From: Sphingomonadales bacterium
GTDB taxonomy: Bacteria > Pseudomonadota > Alphaproteobacteria > Sphingomonadales > Sphingomonadaceae
Assembly: GCA_027488785.1 (NCBI GenBank)
Contig: JAIYAY010000009.1
Location: forward strand, 124,001 to 188,000
Direction of reading: 5' to 3'
Length of the DNA stretch: 64,000 nucleotides
Position numbers and translations under genes: made by a program
Shown: positions 1 through 8,146 of the stretch, one piece after another
Position numbering within the stretch: position 1 is the first letter of the stretch
Layout: each line of letters begins with the position of its first letter
The notes under the pieces: generated by a model
Seen by the model: only the letters and a program-made list of their open reading frames with translations
What the model was told of the DNA's origin: nothing
The model's database searches: none

Positions 1-593
1 GCCTCACGCAGCATAGCGCGGAAGTGCAGATGCGTTCCCGCACGGCTTCCACCCGCAGATGCGGCACCCTCTTCGCCGAACTCGGCAAATTGGAACGCCC
101 GAACTTTTGTGACTGGGCTACCATCCGCTCCTAGATCGGCAATGGCACCTTGACCTGCAAAGATACTGCCTGCAGACTCTGGTGCAACCACCGCGCGCGT
201 CACTCCCGAAGAACGGTTTACCGCAATGGGCGACCGGAATGGGTCAATGGCTGGTGCAACGTCGATAGCGGCAGAAAATCCACTTCGACCACCACTCTTG
301 TCATTGGTGCCGTTGACCGCATCCACTTCAGCTAGGCCAAGGCGGGAAAAACCAGCAAACACACCCGGCGTTACCCATTTGCCCGCGGCGTCAATCTGAC
401 GTGCGCCGGAAGGTATGGCAACAGTGGCACCCGCAGCAACGATTTTGCCATCGCGGATAACCACCGTACCGCCTTCAATCGGCGCAGTGCCGTCTCCGAC
501 CACGACGCGGCCACCCGTAATGGCAATTGTTTCGGCAGCAACTGGCGTTGCAAAGGCTGCCACAGCAGCGGCGGCATAGAGGAAATGCCTCAT
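1..593 (-). CDS. Exported amidohydrolase, 3' end cut off by window edge
   Basis: About 197 residues of a metal-dependent amidohydrolase are visible; the frame is open to base 1. The ATG at 593 overlaps the TGA of the upstream amidohydrolase in an ATGA, so the two are translationally coupled. The N-terminus (MRHFLYAAAAVAAFATPVAA) is a clear Sec signal peptide with an AxA-type cleavage site, so the enzyme is probably periplasmic. The next part is the usual amidohydrolase beta-sandwich: GGRVVVGDGTAPIEGG near residue 28 and a VTPGVFAGFSR segment near residue 72. At that place active enzymes usually carry the metal-binding HxH; here FAGFSR replaces it, so the first metal ligands are missing in the visible part. 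Together with the POT transporter upstream it suggests peptide or cyclic amide processing outside the cytoplasm. The substrate cannot be told from sequence. Confidence 0.85.
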   Translation of the reverse strand, partial: MRHFLYAAAAVAAFATPVAAETIAITGGRVVVGDGTAPIEGGTVVIRDGKIVAAGATVAIPSGARQIDAAGKWVTPGVFAGFSRLGLAEVDAVNGTNDKSGGRSGFSAAIDVAPAIDPFRSPIAVNRSSGVTRAVVAPESAGSIFAGQGAIADLGADGSPVTKVRAFQFAEFGEEGAASAGGSRAGTHLHFRAMLRE

Positions 594-1990
594 TTCACAT
601 CTCCTTCACCGGGTTGGCCAAGCTCAAAATCGCTGACCGGACGTAATTTGGGAGTGCTTGCGTCAAACATCAGCGCACCATCGATCCATACCTTGTCAGG
701 ACGGGCGTAGACGCTCAACGGATTGCCGTTCCACAGCACGACATCTGCCATTTTGCCAGCCTTCAAGCTGCCCGTTTTGTCGCTGATGCCAAGTGCCTTG
801 GCAGGATTGTAGGTCAGCCATTTGATGACATCGGCATCACTTATGTTGAAACCCATGCGGCGACCATCGGCTTGCGCCTTTGCTGCTTCTTGGTTCAAAC
901 GTTGGATCTGATTTTCATCATCGGAATGGATGACGACGCAGGCACCCGTATTGTGGAGGATTGCGGCGTTTTCAGGAATGGCGTCATACGCCTCCATCTT
1001 GAAGCCCCACCAATCAGCCCACACGGCGGAACACACCCCATTGTCGCGCAACAGATCAGCTATTTTGTAGCTTTCGACCGCATGGTGGAATGTGGATACC
1101 TTATAACCAAATTCCTTGGCCATATCGAGGACGATTGCCATTTCGTCGGCGCGGTAGCAGTGGTTCTGTATCGAAATGTCACCATCCAATACGCCAGCCA
1201 ATGTTTCCATGCCGATATCGCGGGTATAATCTTTGCCGCTATCGCGCCTTTTCTTATACTCCTGCGCCTTGATCCATGTTTGCCTATTCACGGCTATGTT
1301 GCCCATGCGTGTTGATGGCATCCGGCCCTTGCTACCGTAAACGCGCTTCGGATTTTCACCGCAGGCCATTTTCAGGCCATAAGGCGCGTCGGGAAACTTC
1401 ATGCCCTGCATGGTGCGGGCATAGACGTTTTTCAGCACAACTGACCGGCCACCCATGAGGTTTGCTGAACCTGGCAATACCTGCAATGCTGTCACGCCGC
1501 CATTGGCGAGTGCGCGGCTGAAACCAGGGTCTTGCGGCCATACGCTATGCTCAGCCCATACTTCAGGCGTTGTGGGCGATGTGGCTTCGTTGCCGTCGCT
1601 ATGTGCCTCAACCGATGGTGTGGGATAATCACCCAAATGGGAATGGATATCGATGATGCCGGGCGTCACAAACTTGCCGGTACCATCAATGATCTTTGTG
1701 CCCTCGGGAATAGCGGTATCCGCACCGCCGACGCCGCTAACCTTGCCATTGGCAAAAAAGACTACCCCATTTTCGATACGACCACCTTCGCCATCGAAGA
1801 TGGTGACATTGCGGATCGCTGTCGCGACACCGGGATACGCCTTATAGGTCGAAGGATAGGGGTTCTTGTCAAACGTGCGCAGATTTTCTGCCGGCACAGC
1901 TGAGGCGCTTTGGGGCGCCTCGCTGGTGTTTGTACAGGCGGCCAGCGCCAGCGGGGCGGCCAGAAGCGACCAACGAAAATTGCTTTTCAT
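590..1990 (-). CDS. Lipoprotein amidohydrolase (imidazolonepropionase-like)
   Basis: A complete 466-residue member of the amidohydrolase superfamily. I chose the ATG at 1990 because it starts a lipoprotein signal peptide (MKSNFRWSLLAAPLALAAC, lipid-modified Cys19) and has AAGGAT just upstream; a longer reading into the transporter gene has no such support. Metal-site signatures are the HSH pair at residues 116-118 after VTPGIIDI, later histidines in NHCYRADEM and STFHHAVESY, and the IHSDDENQ segment carrying the usual aspartate. These match dipeptidase or imidazolonepropionase-like exported hydrolases. It lies 4 bases after the POT transporter and overlaps the next amidohydrolase by 4 bases. 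Unlike its downstream partner it keeps the HxH motif. The substrate is unknown; a dipeptide or cyclic dipeptide is a reasonable inference from context. Confidence 0.92.
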   Translation of the reverse strand: MKSNFRWSLLAAPLALAACTNTSEAPQSASAVPAENLRTFDKNPYPSTYKAYPGVATAIRNVTIFDGEGGRIENGVVFFANGKVSGVGGADTAIPEGTKIIDGTGKFVTPGIIDIHSHLGDYPTPSVEAHSDGNEATSPTTPEVWAEHSVWPQDPGFSRALANGGVTALQVLPGSANLMGGRSVVLKNVYARTMQGMKFPDAPYGLKMACGENPKRVYGSKGRMPSTRMGNIAVNRQTWIKAQEYKKRRDSGKDYTRDIGMETLAGVLDGDISIQNHCYRADEMAIVLDMAKEFGYKVSTFHHAVESYKIADLLRDNGVCSAVWADWWGFKMEAYDAIPENAAILHNTGACVVIHSDDENQIQRLNQEAAKAQADGRRMGFNISDADVIKWLTYNPAKALGISDKTGSLKAGKMADVVLWNGNPLSVYARPDKVWIDGALMFDASTPKLRPVSDFELGQPGEGDVK

Positions 1991-1994
1991 ATCC

Positions 1995-3596
1995 TTATGC
2001 TGCCTTTTCTTCTGCAGTGTCTTCGTCCTTAAGCGTATCAAGGTGCATCAGGCGCTTCACCAGAGGTGATACCAGAAGCACGACCACGCCGATGGCAATG
2101 GTGATATAGCCGATCTGTTCATAGACATTGATCAAGCCCTCACGGGTCATTTCACCATCATGGCCGCCCGTAGCAGCGCCGATGATGCCAGCAAGGAAGT
2201 TGCCGCCCGCAGTCGCGAAAAACCAAGCCCCCATGATCAGCGACGCCATGGTCGCCGGCGCCAGTCGGTTCATCGCCGATAGGCCGACTGGCGAGAGACA
2301 AAGCTCTGCAGTCGTTGCGAACAGGTAAAAGGCGAAGATAAACAACACAGGCACCAGAGTATCGGAACCAACGCTGTTCGCACCCCAGACCAGAACGAGG
2401 TTGGCAAAGCCAATCTGCGCCAGCGCAATACCGAATTTGGCAGGAGTCGAAGGCTCCAGTCCACGTCGGCCAAGCCACACCCAAAGGCCCGCAAAGATTG
2501 GGCCAAGCAAGATGATGTAGATTGGGTTAATCGACTGGAAGATCGAAGCCGGAACGCCCTGACGATCAACAAAGCGGTCGGTGAACAGGTTCATACTACC
2601 ACCAGCCTGTTCGAACAGCGCCCAAAACAGGGGCTGCAACGCCAACAGGAAGAGGATGGCATAAATGCGGTGCCGCGCCTCTACATCTAGCTTGAACGAC
2701 TGTAGCAACACATAGCCGAGCAACAGCACACCAAGGCCAAGCAGCAACCAACCATAAAAACCCTGATACTGGATCAGCAGCCAAATGCCGGCAACAGCGG
2801 CAAGGCCCACGCCATAAATGCCATATTCGGTCGACTTGGTCATGGGCGCTGGCGCTTCGCCGCGCCCCATAAGCAAAGGCTTGCCGAACACAAACACGAT
2901 CAGGCCAAGCAACATGCCGAGACCAGCTGCGCCAAAGCCATAAGACCAGCCATAGGTTTCACCCAGATAACCAGCAAAGATTGTACCGATCGCGGCACCC
3001 ACGTTAATACCCATATAGAAAATGGTGTAGGCGCCGTCACGGCGCACATCGGTGCGCGGATAGAGTTGGCCGACAATCACGGAGATATTGGCCTTGAGGA
3101 AACCCGAGCCAACAATGATGAAAGCCAACGCCAGCCAGAATATGTTGATCGCGGGATCTGCCTGTTTCACCAATGGGTCGGTAACACCCGCCAAACCTTC
3201 AAATGCCATCAAGACATGGCCAAAGGTCAACAGGACTGCTCCGAACGCCACCGCCTTACGTTGGCCTAGATACCGGTCAGCAAGCCACCCGCCGAGAACC
3301 GGCGTGATGTATACAAGGCTGGTATACGCACCATAGATGAGGTTCGATTGGCCGTCGGAAAAGAGCCAGTGCTTTGTAAGATAAAGGATAAGCAGCGCGC
3401 GCATCCCGTAATAGGAAAAACGCTCCCACATCTCTGCAAAAAAGAGAACATAGAGACCGCGTGGATGGCCGGCAAATTCAGGCTCCTTACGCGTCGCGAT
3501 ATATGCCCCGCCCAGCAGGAAGAAACCCAGAACCGCTGCCGCGATCGCTGTGATCCAGTCCTGCTCCTGCCAAAGCGCAATGTCTTTCAGCCCCAT
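1995..3596 (-). CDS. POT-family proton-dependent oligopeptide transporter
   Basis: A 533-residue inner-membrane transporter of the POT/PTR branch of the major facilitator superfamily, taking up di- and tripeptides with protons. Family motifs are visible: the EMWERFSYYGMRALLILYL segment of helix 1 (ExxERFxYYG motif) and, near residue 180, FYMGINVGAAIG, corresponding to the second POT signature. Many hydrophobic segments follow, consistent with about 14 helices. The ATG at 3596 is preceded by GAGGGG at a good distance; an upstream in-frame TTG at 3611 sits before that ribosome-binding site and is less likely. It is the first gene of a minus-strand operon with two exported amidohydrolases, which suggests uptake of peptides or their breakdown products. 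Exact substrate range is not readable. Confidence 0.95.
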   Translation of the reverse strand: MGLKDIALWQEQDWITAIAAAVLGFFLLGGAYIATRKEPEFAGHPRGLYVLFFAEMWERFSYYGMRALLILYLTKHWLFSDGQSNLIYGAYTSLVYITPVLGGWLADRYLGQRKAVAFGAVLLTFGHVLMAFEGLAGVTDPLVKQADPAINIFWLALAFIIVGSGFLKANISVIVGQLYPRTDVRRDGAYTIFYMGINVGAAIGTIFAGYLGETYGWSYGFGAAGLGMLLGLIVFVFGKPLLMGRGEAPAPMTKSTEYGIYGVGLAAVAGIWLLIQYQGFYGWLLLGLGVLLLGYVLLQSFKLDVEARHRIYAILFLLALQPLFWALFEQAGGSMNLFTDRFVDRQGVPASIFQSINPIYIILLGPIFAGLWVWLGRRGLEPSTPAKFGIALAQIGFANLVLVWGANSVGSDTLVPVLFIFAFYLFATTAELCLSPVGLSAMNRLAPATMASLIMGAWFFATAGGNFLAGIIGAATGGHDGEMTREGLINVYEQIGYITIAIGVVVLLVSPLVKRLMHLDTLKDEDTAEEKAA

Positions 3597-3729
3597 TTGC
3601 AATCCCCTCAATAATCTTCAAATGGACGGTCTTCGCCGCCTGTTTCACTGTTGTGTCATCTAACTGAAAAATCGGGTCTGTGAAGAATTTTGTTGCGCTT
3701 GTTACAGCTTTTCGACGAACAGCAGGTTC

Positions 3730-4299
3730 ATGTTCAACGATCTCTCTACAGTTACCACCTATCTGGAAACCCGCCGCTCTGGCAAACCACGCGATATGGT
3801 CGCCCCCGGTCCCGATAGCGCGAAGCTCGACCTAATCCTAAGAACTGCCATGCGGACACCCGATCATGGCAAATTATTCCCGTGGCGATTTGTTGAGATT
3901 ACTGATCGCTCCGCCTTTGCTGCGTTGTTGAAAACAGCATTCTGCGCCGCGAACCCAGACGCTCGCCCGGCGCAAATTGAGGCAGCGATTGCTTCGGCGC
4001 ACATGGCCCCTACGCTCATCATGTTGATATTCGCGCCGCAACAGAGCTTGAAAATTCCGCTGTGTGAGCAGGAGATGAGCGTTGGCGCGGTGGGTATGAA
4101 TTTACTCCACGCGGCACATGCGTATGGCTTTGTCGGTAGCTGGATAACGGGCTGGGCAAGCTACGACCCGATGGTACGCGCCGCTATTTGTCAGGGCGAG
4201 GAGCGGATCGCGGGCATGTTCTTCATCGGCACCCCGGCGCTTGATTTGGAAGAGCGCCCACGCCCCGTGCCAAGCGACATCATCCGTCAATGGCCATGA
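3730..4299 (+). CDS. Nitroreductase family protein (YdjA-like)
   Basis: A 189-residue flavin-dependent nitroreductase fold protein of the small YdjA type, expected to bind FMN as a dimer and reduce nitro groups, quinones or similar acceptors with NAD(P)H. The N-terminal TRRSGKPRDM segment matches the FMN phosphate-binding RRS/T motif of the family. The central MRTPDHGKLFPWRFVEI block matches the family's PSxxNxQPWRF-like region. GAVGMNLLHAAHAYGFVGSW fits the conserved helix near the flavin, and the C-terminus contains the GTP-type loop (FFIGTPALDLEERPRP). It stands alone, divergent from the POT operon across about 130 bases and 56 bases ahead of a GntR regulator. The physiological substrate is unknown. 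Confidence 0.9.
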   Translation: MFNDLSTVTTYLETRRSGKPRDMVAPGPDSAKLDLILRTAMRTPDHGKLFPWRFVEITDRSAFAALLKTAFCAANPDARPAQIEAAIASAHMAPTLIMLIFAPQQSLKIPLCEQEMSVGAVGMNLLHAAHAYGFVGSWITGWASYDPMVRAAICQGEERIAGMFFIGTPALDLEERPRPVPSDIIRQWP

Positions 4300-4329
4300 C
4301 AAATAGTCTCACCCATGCTTGACGCGCCA

Positions 4330-4347
4330 TACTGTATTATGGCAGTA
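4330..4347. promoter_or_regulatory. Inverted repeat before the GntR gene, candidate operator
   Basis: TACTG and CAGTA form a perfect 5-base inverted repeat with an 8-base spacer, ending 8 bases before the GntR-family ATG. A TTGACG lies just upstream at 4319. YtrA-type GntR repressors commonly bind palindromes in their own promoters, so autoregulation is plausible. The arms are short and could be chance. Confidence 0.35.
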
Positions 4348-4355
4348 AGCATGTG

Positions 4356-4697
4356 ATGAAAAATGACGTAAAACCGGTCTACCTAAAATTACGTGACGTA
4401 ATCGCTGCGGCTATCCTTGACGGCAAATATAAAGAGGGTGAAATGCTCCCCTCTGTCCGCGCATTTGCGGCAATTCAAGGCGCAAATCCCCTGACAGTTG
4501 CCAAGGCTTACCAGTTATTTCAGGACAGTGGCTTGGTTGATGTCAAACGCGGTGTGGGTTTGTTTGTGGCCCGTGGCGCCACTGCAAAACTGCGGAGTTT
4601 TGAGCGTGACAATTTCGTCGAGAATGTCTGGCCCGAAGTAAAGGCACAGATGCAGCGTGCTGGTATTGATCCTGCAGAGTTACTCGCGTTATCTTAG
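4356..4697 (+). CDS. GntR-family transcriptional regulator, YtrA type
   Basis: A 113-residue DNA-binding protein. Residues 5-75 form a GntR winged helix: PVYLKLRDVIAAAILDGKYK, then the recognition region with LPSVRAFAAIQGANPLTVAKA, then the wing ending in GVGLFVARGA. Only about 40 residues follow, which is the short YtrA subfamily layout without a large effector-binding domain. YtrA regulators are usually next to ABC transporter genes that they repress; none is present here, so this is an orphan. A GTG at 4353 directly before the ATG is an equally possible start. The nearest possible target is itself or the nitroreductase upstream. It ends 12 bases before the convergent ScfR-like gene. Confidence 0.88.
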   Translation: MKNDVKPVYLKLRDVIAAAILDGKYKEGEMLPSVRAFAAIQGANPLTVAKAYQLFQDSGLVDVKRGVGLFVARGATAKLRSFERDNFVENVWPEVKAQMQRAGIDPAELLALS

Positions 4698-4709
4698 GGT
4701 CGATTGGCT

Positions 4710-6125
4710 TTAGGCCAACTGATCGAAATTAAATGGCGACATACCTCTTTCGCGTTCATTGAATACTAAAACCCGTCCAGTGGGCGGCGCACTTCTTTGG
4801 GGGCATTCAGGTCGCGTACAGGCCGAACAACCAAGTCCGATGGCCGTCGCCGCACCATTTTTCAGGTCCATACCACGGGCAGATGCCAAAGGTGCGGCGA
4901 GTTTTGCGTCCAAGCCAAGGCAAATCGCGAACTCAGCTTCCACACCGCCACTCACGGCGGTTTGCGGGTGCACTGCGCGGGACAAAGTGAACCATCGACT
5001 GCCGTCCTCTAATTCCACCAGATGCGGCAGCAGCGTTCCGGGCCGCGCAAAAACATTATGCACATGCCATAAGGGGCAACGGCGGTCCGTCGCAACCAAG
5101 GGCGACCCGCTTGCACCAGCATAGCGTTTGCTGCTTTGCCCTGCCTTATCGATGCGCAGCATGAAAAATGGCAGCCCGCGTTGACCGACACGCTGCAACG
5201 TCGTCAGGCGGTGGGCAATCTGTTCAAAGCCTGCGCCAAAGCGTCGCTGCAAAAGCATGATGTCATAACCCGTGGCTTCGCAGGCACGCAGGAAGCGCGC
5301 ATAAGGCATCATAACCGCAGCAGCGAAGTAGCTGCTCAAATGGCGGCGATAGAGCCGTTCCGCCGCTCGCTCTGTAAAGGATGCTCCAGCGACAAGCGCA
5401 TCAATCTCCGCCTTGGCCTCCAGCATGCCAAGTTGCAATGCGGCGGCAAAGGTACGGCTTGCGGGGTCGAGAAGCTCGGACAATTGCAGTTGCCGTGCGT
5501 GCAGGTCGAGGCGGCGGAGCCTGTCGGGCATGACGTCAAATGGCAAAATGCGAATGGAAAGCTGATGTTTTACGCGGAGCCGTTCTGTAATCGCGCCATA
5601 TAGGTCTGCATTGGCGAGCCGTAATTCGTCCGCAAGAGTTTCAGCCTGCGAATCTAAATCAGCAAAATGGTTGCGCCAACGCTCAATCTCGCGCCGAGCA
5701 GATGCAATAGCTTCAGGTTCAATCTGTGCGCCGCCCGCTGCCGCGCTGGCCCCGCCGTGGGAACCACCGGAAAGACGGTCAAACGCCCGCGCAAATGCCT
5801 CCGCAGCATCCGGGCTCGCCGCGATCCATTCTTCGACTTGTGCGCGGTCAACCGCCAAATCCGCAAACATCGGGTCGCTTAACCGGCGCCGGATAGCATC
5901 AACGCCGCCTCCGGGCGTCGTTCCAGTCAACGTGCGCGGGTCAAAGTCATACGACTGAGCCAGCTTCAACAACAAGGTCGCGGTCAATGGCCGTTGATTG
6001 CGTTCAATCAGGTTGAGATATGACGGCGAAATCGCAAGCGTTTCGGCCATTGTTCCTTGGGTCAGACCATAAGCGCGACGGATCCTGCGTACGGCATGTC
6101 CTGCAAATAGTTTTTCTTCTGCCAT
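4710..6125 (-). CDS. ScfR/RamB-like short-chain fatty acid metabolism regulator
   Basis: A 471-residue regulator with an N-terminal XRE-type helix-turn-helix (residues 8-65, with GLTQGTMAETLAISPSYLNL), a middle IrrE/ImmA-like (M78) region around residues 200-320 without a visible HExxH zinc site, and a C-terminal DUF2083-like domain with a cysteine-containing end (GCSACTRPECPQRS). This architecture is that of ScfR regulators such as RamB and PrpR, which sense acyl-CoA status and control glyoxylate and methylcitrate cycle genes. It is divergent from isocitrate lyase across a 148-base region holding repeated TTACAA sites. I infer that it controls aceA; whether as activator or repressor cannot be told. 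Confidence 0.9.
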   Translation of the reverse strand: MAEEKLFAGHAVRRIRRAYGLTQGTMAETLAISPSYLNLIERNQRPLTATLLLKLAQSYDFDPRTLTGTTPGGGVDAIRRRLSDPMFADLAVDRAQVEEWIAASPDAAEAFARAFDRLSGGSHGGASAAAGGAQIEPEAIASARREIERWRNHFADLDSQAETLADELRLANADLYGAITERLRVKHQLSIRILPFDVMPDRLRRLDLHARQLQLSELLDPASRTFAAALQLGMLEAKAEIDALVAGASFTERAAERLYRRHLSSYFAAAVMMPYARFLRACEATGYDIMLLQRRFGAGFEQIAHRLTTLQRVGQRGLPFFMLRIDKAGQSSKRYAGASGSPLVATDRRCPLWHVHNVFARPGTLLPHLVELEDGSRWFTLSRAVHPQTAVSGGVEAEFAICLGLDAKLAAPLASARGMDLKNGAATAIGLGCSACTRPECPQRSAPPTGRVLVFNERERGMSPFNFDQLA

Positions 6126-6140
6126 CGCTCTCTTGTCAAT

Positions 6141-6202
6141 AATATTACAACGTTACAAAAAAACGATAGAGTTTTACGACGATAACACAACAAATATTAC
6201 AA
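6141..6202. promoter_or_regulatory. AATATTACAA repeats between ScfR-like gene and aceA
   Basis: The 10-mer AATATTACAA occurs twice in direct orientation, at 6141-6150 and 6193-6202, 52 bases apart, about five helical turns. A third TTACAA half-site is at 6153-6158. The region is AT-rich against its surroundings and is the only intergenic space between the divergent regulator and isocitrate lyase. RamB-type regulators bind short AT-rich boxes in such promoters, so these are candidate operator sites. Confidence 0.5.
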
Positions 6203-6273
6203 AATTGACTCGGCATTTCTCCGCGCGTGGCTGAAGAATATGAAAAATACTCCCACGAACGAAGGATTAGAAT

Positions 6274-7875
6274 ATGTCATATCAGACACTGATAGCCACA
6301 AACAGCGCACAAATTGCCGCGCATAAAGGTACGTGGGATTCGATCAGCGCCGAATCCGTCGCGCGCATGCAGTTACAAAACCGTTTTCAGACAGGTCTCG
6401 ATATCGCCCGCTACACGGCGAAAATCATGCGTGATGACATGGCTGCTTATGACGCGGATCCAGCGCAATACACGCAATCGCTCGGTTGCTGGCACGGGTT
6501 TATCGCGCAACAAAAAATTATTTCTATCAAGAAGCATTTTGGCACAACCAAGAAACGCTATCTGTATTTGTCGGGCTGGATGATCGCCGCGTTGCGGAGC
6601 GAATTTGGCCCCCTGCCCGACCAATCCATGCATGAAAAAACAAGCGTTCCTGCGCTCATCGAAGAATTATACACCTTCCTGCGTCAAGCCGACAGCCGTG
6701 AGCTTAACCTGTTGTTCCGCGATTTAGACGACGCCCGCGAAAAGAATGACACAGCGCGCGCAGCAGCCATCATGAACAAGATCGAAAACCATGAAACCCA
6801 TGTCGTGCCGATCATCGCCGACATAGACGCTGGGTTCGGCAATGCAGAAGCAACCTATTTGCTGGCAAAGAAGATGATTGAGGCAGGCGCGTGCGCGCTC
6901 CAGATCGAAAACCAAGTGTCGGACGAAAAGCAGTGCGGTCACCAAGACGGCAAAGTTACGGTGCCACATGAGGACTTCCTTCAGAAAATCCGCGCATGTC
7001 GTTATGCGTTTCTCGAACTCGGCGTTCCGGATGGAATCATTGTTGCCCGTACTGACTCGCTTGGCGCTGGCCTGACAAAGCAAATAGCCGTGTCTACCGC
7101 TGCTGGCGACTTGGGCGATTTGTACAACAGCTTCCTCGATTGTGAAGAAATCGACCCCGCAACGGCGCAGAATGGCGATGTCATTTTGAACCGCAATGGA
7201 AAGTTGCTTCGACCAAAGCGTTTGCCATCCAACCTGTTCCAGTTCCGCTCTGGTACCGGCGAAGATCGTTGTGTACTCGATTGCATCACGTCGCTTCAAA
7301 ATGGCGCCGACTTAATCTGGATCGAAACCGAGAAGCCGCATATCGAACAGATTGCCGGCATGGTTGACCGCATCCGTGAGGTCGTTCCCAATGCAAAGCT
7401 CGCATATAACAACTCACCAAGCTTCAATTGGACTCTAAACTTCCGCCAGCAAGTATTTGATGCATGGTCCACCGAAGGCCAAGACGTCTCGGCATATGAT
7501 CGCGCAAACCTTATGAGCGCTTCTTATGACGAAACGCCACTTGGTATTGAAGCGGATGTCCGTATCCAGAATTTCCAGCGCGATTCTGCGAAGCGTGCTG
7601 GCATTTTCCATCACCTCATCACGCTGCCGACCTACCACACGGCGGCGCTGAGCACCGATAATCTTGCAAAGGATTATTTCGGTGAAATGGGCATGCTTGG
7701 TTATGTTGCCGGTGTTCAACGCAAGGAAATCCGCCAAGGCATTGCCTGCGTCAAGCACCAGAACATGTCGGGTTCCGACATCGGCGATGATCATAAGGAA
7801 TATTTTGCCGGTGAAGCCGCTTTGAAGGCGGGCGGCAAAGACAATACCATGAACCAATTCAACCAGGCCGCATAA
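6274..7875 (+). CDS. aceA: Isocitrate lyase
   Basis: Cleaves isocitrate to succinate and glyoxylate, the first step of the glyoxylate shunt that allows growth on acetate and fatty acids. The protein is 533 residues, the long bacterial type rather than the roughly 430-residue E. coli form. The catalytic loop is KQCGH at residues 219-223, with Cys221 as active-site cysteine. Other family blocks are LYLSGWMIAA near residue 90, VPIIADIDAGFGN near residue 180 (magnesium binding) and NNSPSFNW near residue 380. AAGGA lies at 6262, 7 bases before the ATG. A small protein gene follows after 12 bases. Malate synthase, the partner enzyme, is not in the window. Regulation by the divergent ScfR-like protein is inferred. 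Confidence 0.97.
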   Translation: MSYQTLIATNSAQIAAHKGTWDSISAESVARMQLQNRFQTGLDIARYTAKIMRDDMAAYDADPAQYTQSLGCWHGFIAQQKIISIKKHFGTTKKRYLYLSGWMIAALRSEFGPLPDQSMHEKTSVPALIEELYTFLRQADSRELNLLFRDLDDAREKNDTARAAAIMNKIENHETHVVPIIADIDAGFGNAEATYLLAKKMIEAGACALQIENQVSDEKQCGHQDGKVTVPHEDFLQKIRACRYAFLELGVPDGIIVARTDSLGAGLTKQIAVSTAAGDLGDLYNSFLDCEEIDPATAQNGDVILNRNGKLLRPKRLPSNLFQFRSGTGEDRCVLDCITSLQNGADLIWIETEKPHIEQIAGMVDRIREVVPNAKLAYNNSPSFNWTLNFRQQVFDAWSTEGQDVSAYDRANLMSASYDETPLGIEADVRIQNFQRDSAKRAGIFHHLITLPTYHTAALSTDNLAKDYFGEMGMLGYVAGVQRKEIRQGIACVKHQNMSGSDIGDDHKEYFAGEAALKAGGKDNTMNQFNQAA

Positions 7876-7879
7876 GGAG
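7874..7879 (+). promoter_or_regulatory. Strong ribosome-binding site for the small gene after aceA
   Basis: AAGGAG lies 8 bases before the ATG at 7888 and overlaps the aceA stop codon. It supports the 52-codon frame as a translated gene rather than read-through sequence. Confidence 0.7.
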
Positions 7880-7887
7880 CGATCAAT

Positions 7888-8046
7888 ATGGGTGAACCAG
7901 CACGCGCACGTGCCGTCCTTTCGACTGAGGATCTGACGCTACTAAGACAAGCATTGGTACATTATCTTGAGGTCATTCAGGACAAGCCTGAATCGGTCAA
8001 ATTCGCGCAGCTGTATCACCGCCTTGGTAGCGCCGGCGGCAAATAA
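7888..8046 (+). CDS. Small protein (52 aa) downstream of isocitrate lyase
   Basis: A 52-residue frame beginning MGEPARARAVLSTEDLTLLR and ending HRLGSAGGK, with a near-consensus AAGGAG ahead of the ATG and a rho-independent terminator 45 bases after the stop. It therefore sits as the last gene of an aceA transcript. The sequence is soluble and mixed in charge; residues 11-45 are likely alpha-helical (LTLLRQALVHYLEVIQ, then SVKFAQLYHRL). There is no signal peptide, membrane segment or metal motif. I do not recognise the family. The helical, amphipathic character would fit a small binding or regulatory protein, but no function is claimed. Third positions are mixed and the frame is clean, which supports coding. 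Confidence 0.75.
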   Translation: MGEPARARAVLSTEDLTLLRQALVHYLEVIQDKPESVKFAQLYHRLGSAGGK

Positions 8047-8090
8047 ACCGGCCTAATTAAAAGAGTTTTCCTGGGGAGGAAAAGCACCTG

Positions 8091-8120
8091 ACCGCCGGCA
8101 GTAATGTCGGCGGTTTTTTT
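8091..8120 (+). terminator. Rho-independent terminator of the aceA transcript
   Basis: ACCGCCG (8091-8097) pairs with CGGCGGT (8108-8114) around a 10-base loop and is followed by a run of T to 8120. It lies between the aceA small gene and the convergent bdhA gene. Confidence 0.85.
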
Positions 8121-8146
8121 GATCGCTGAGCGCAAAAAAATCCCTG

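Noticed and set aside
371-577. 68-codon minus-strand frame near the window start
   Set aside because: It is in another phase of the exported amidohydrolase, whose own frame is open and has a signal peptide.
590-593. Possibility that the two amidohydrolases are one gene split by a frameshift
   Set aside because: Each has its own signal peptide and complete N-terminal domain, and the overlap is a normal ATGA coupling.
6724-7299. 191-codon frame opposite aceA
   Set aside because: Antisense shadow inside the catalytic part of isocitrate lyase.
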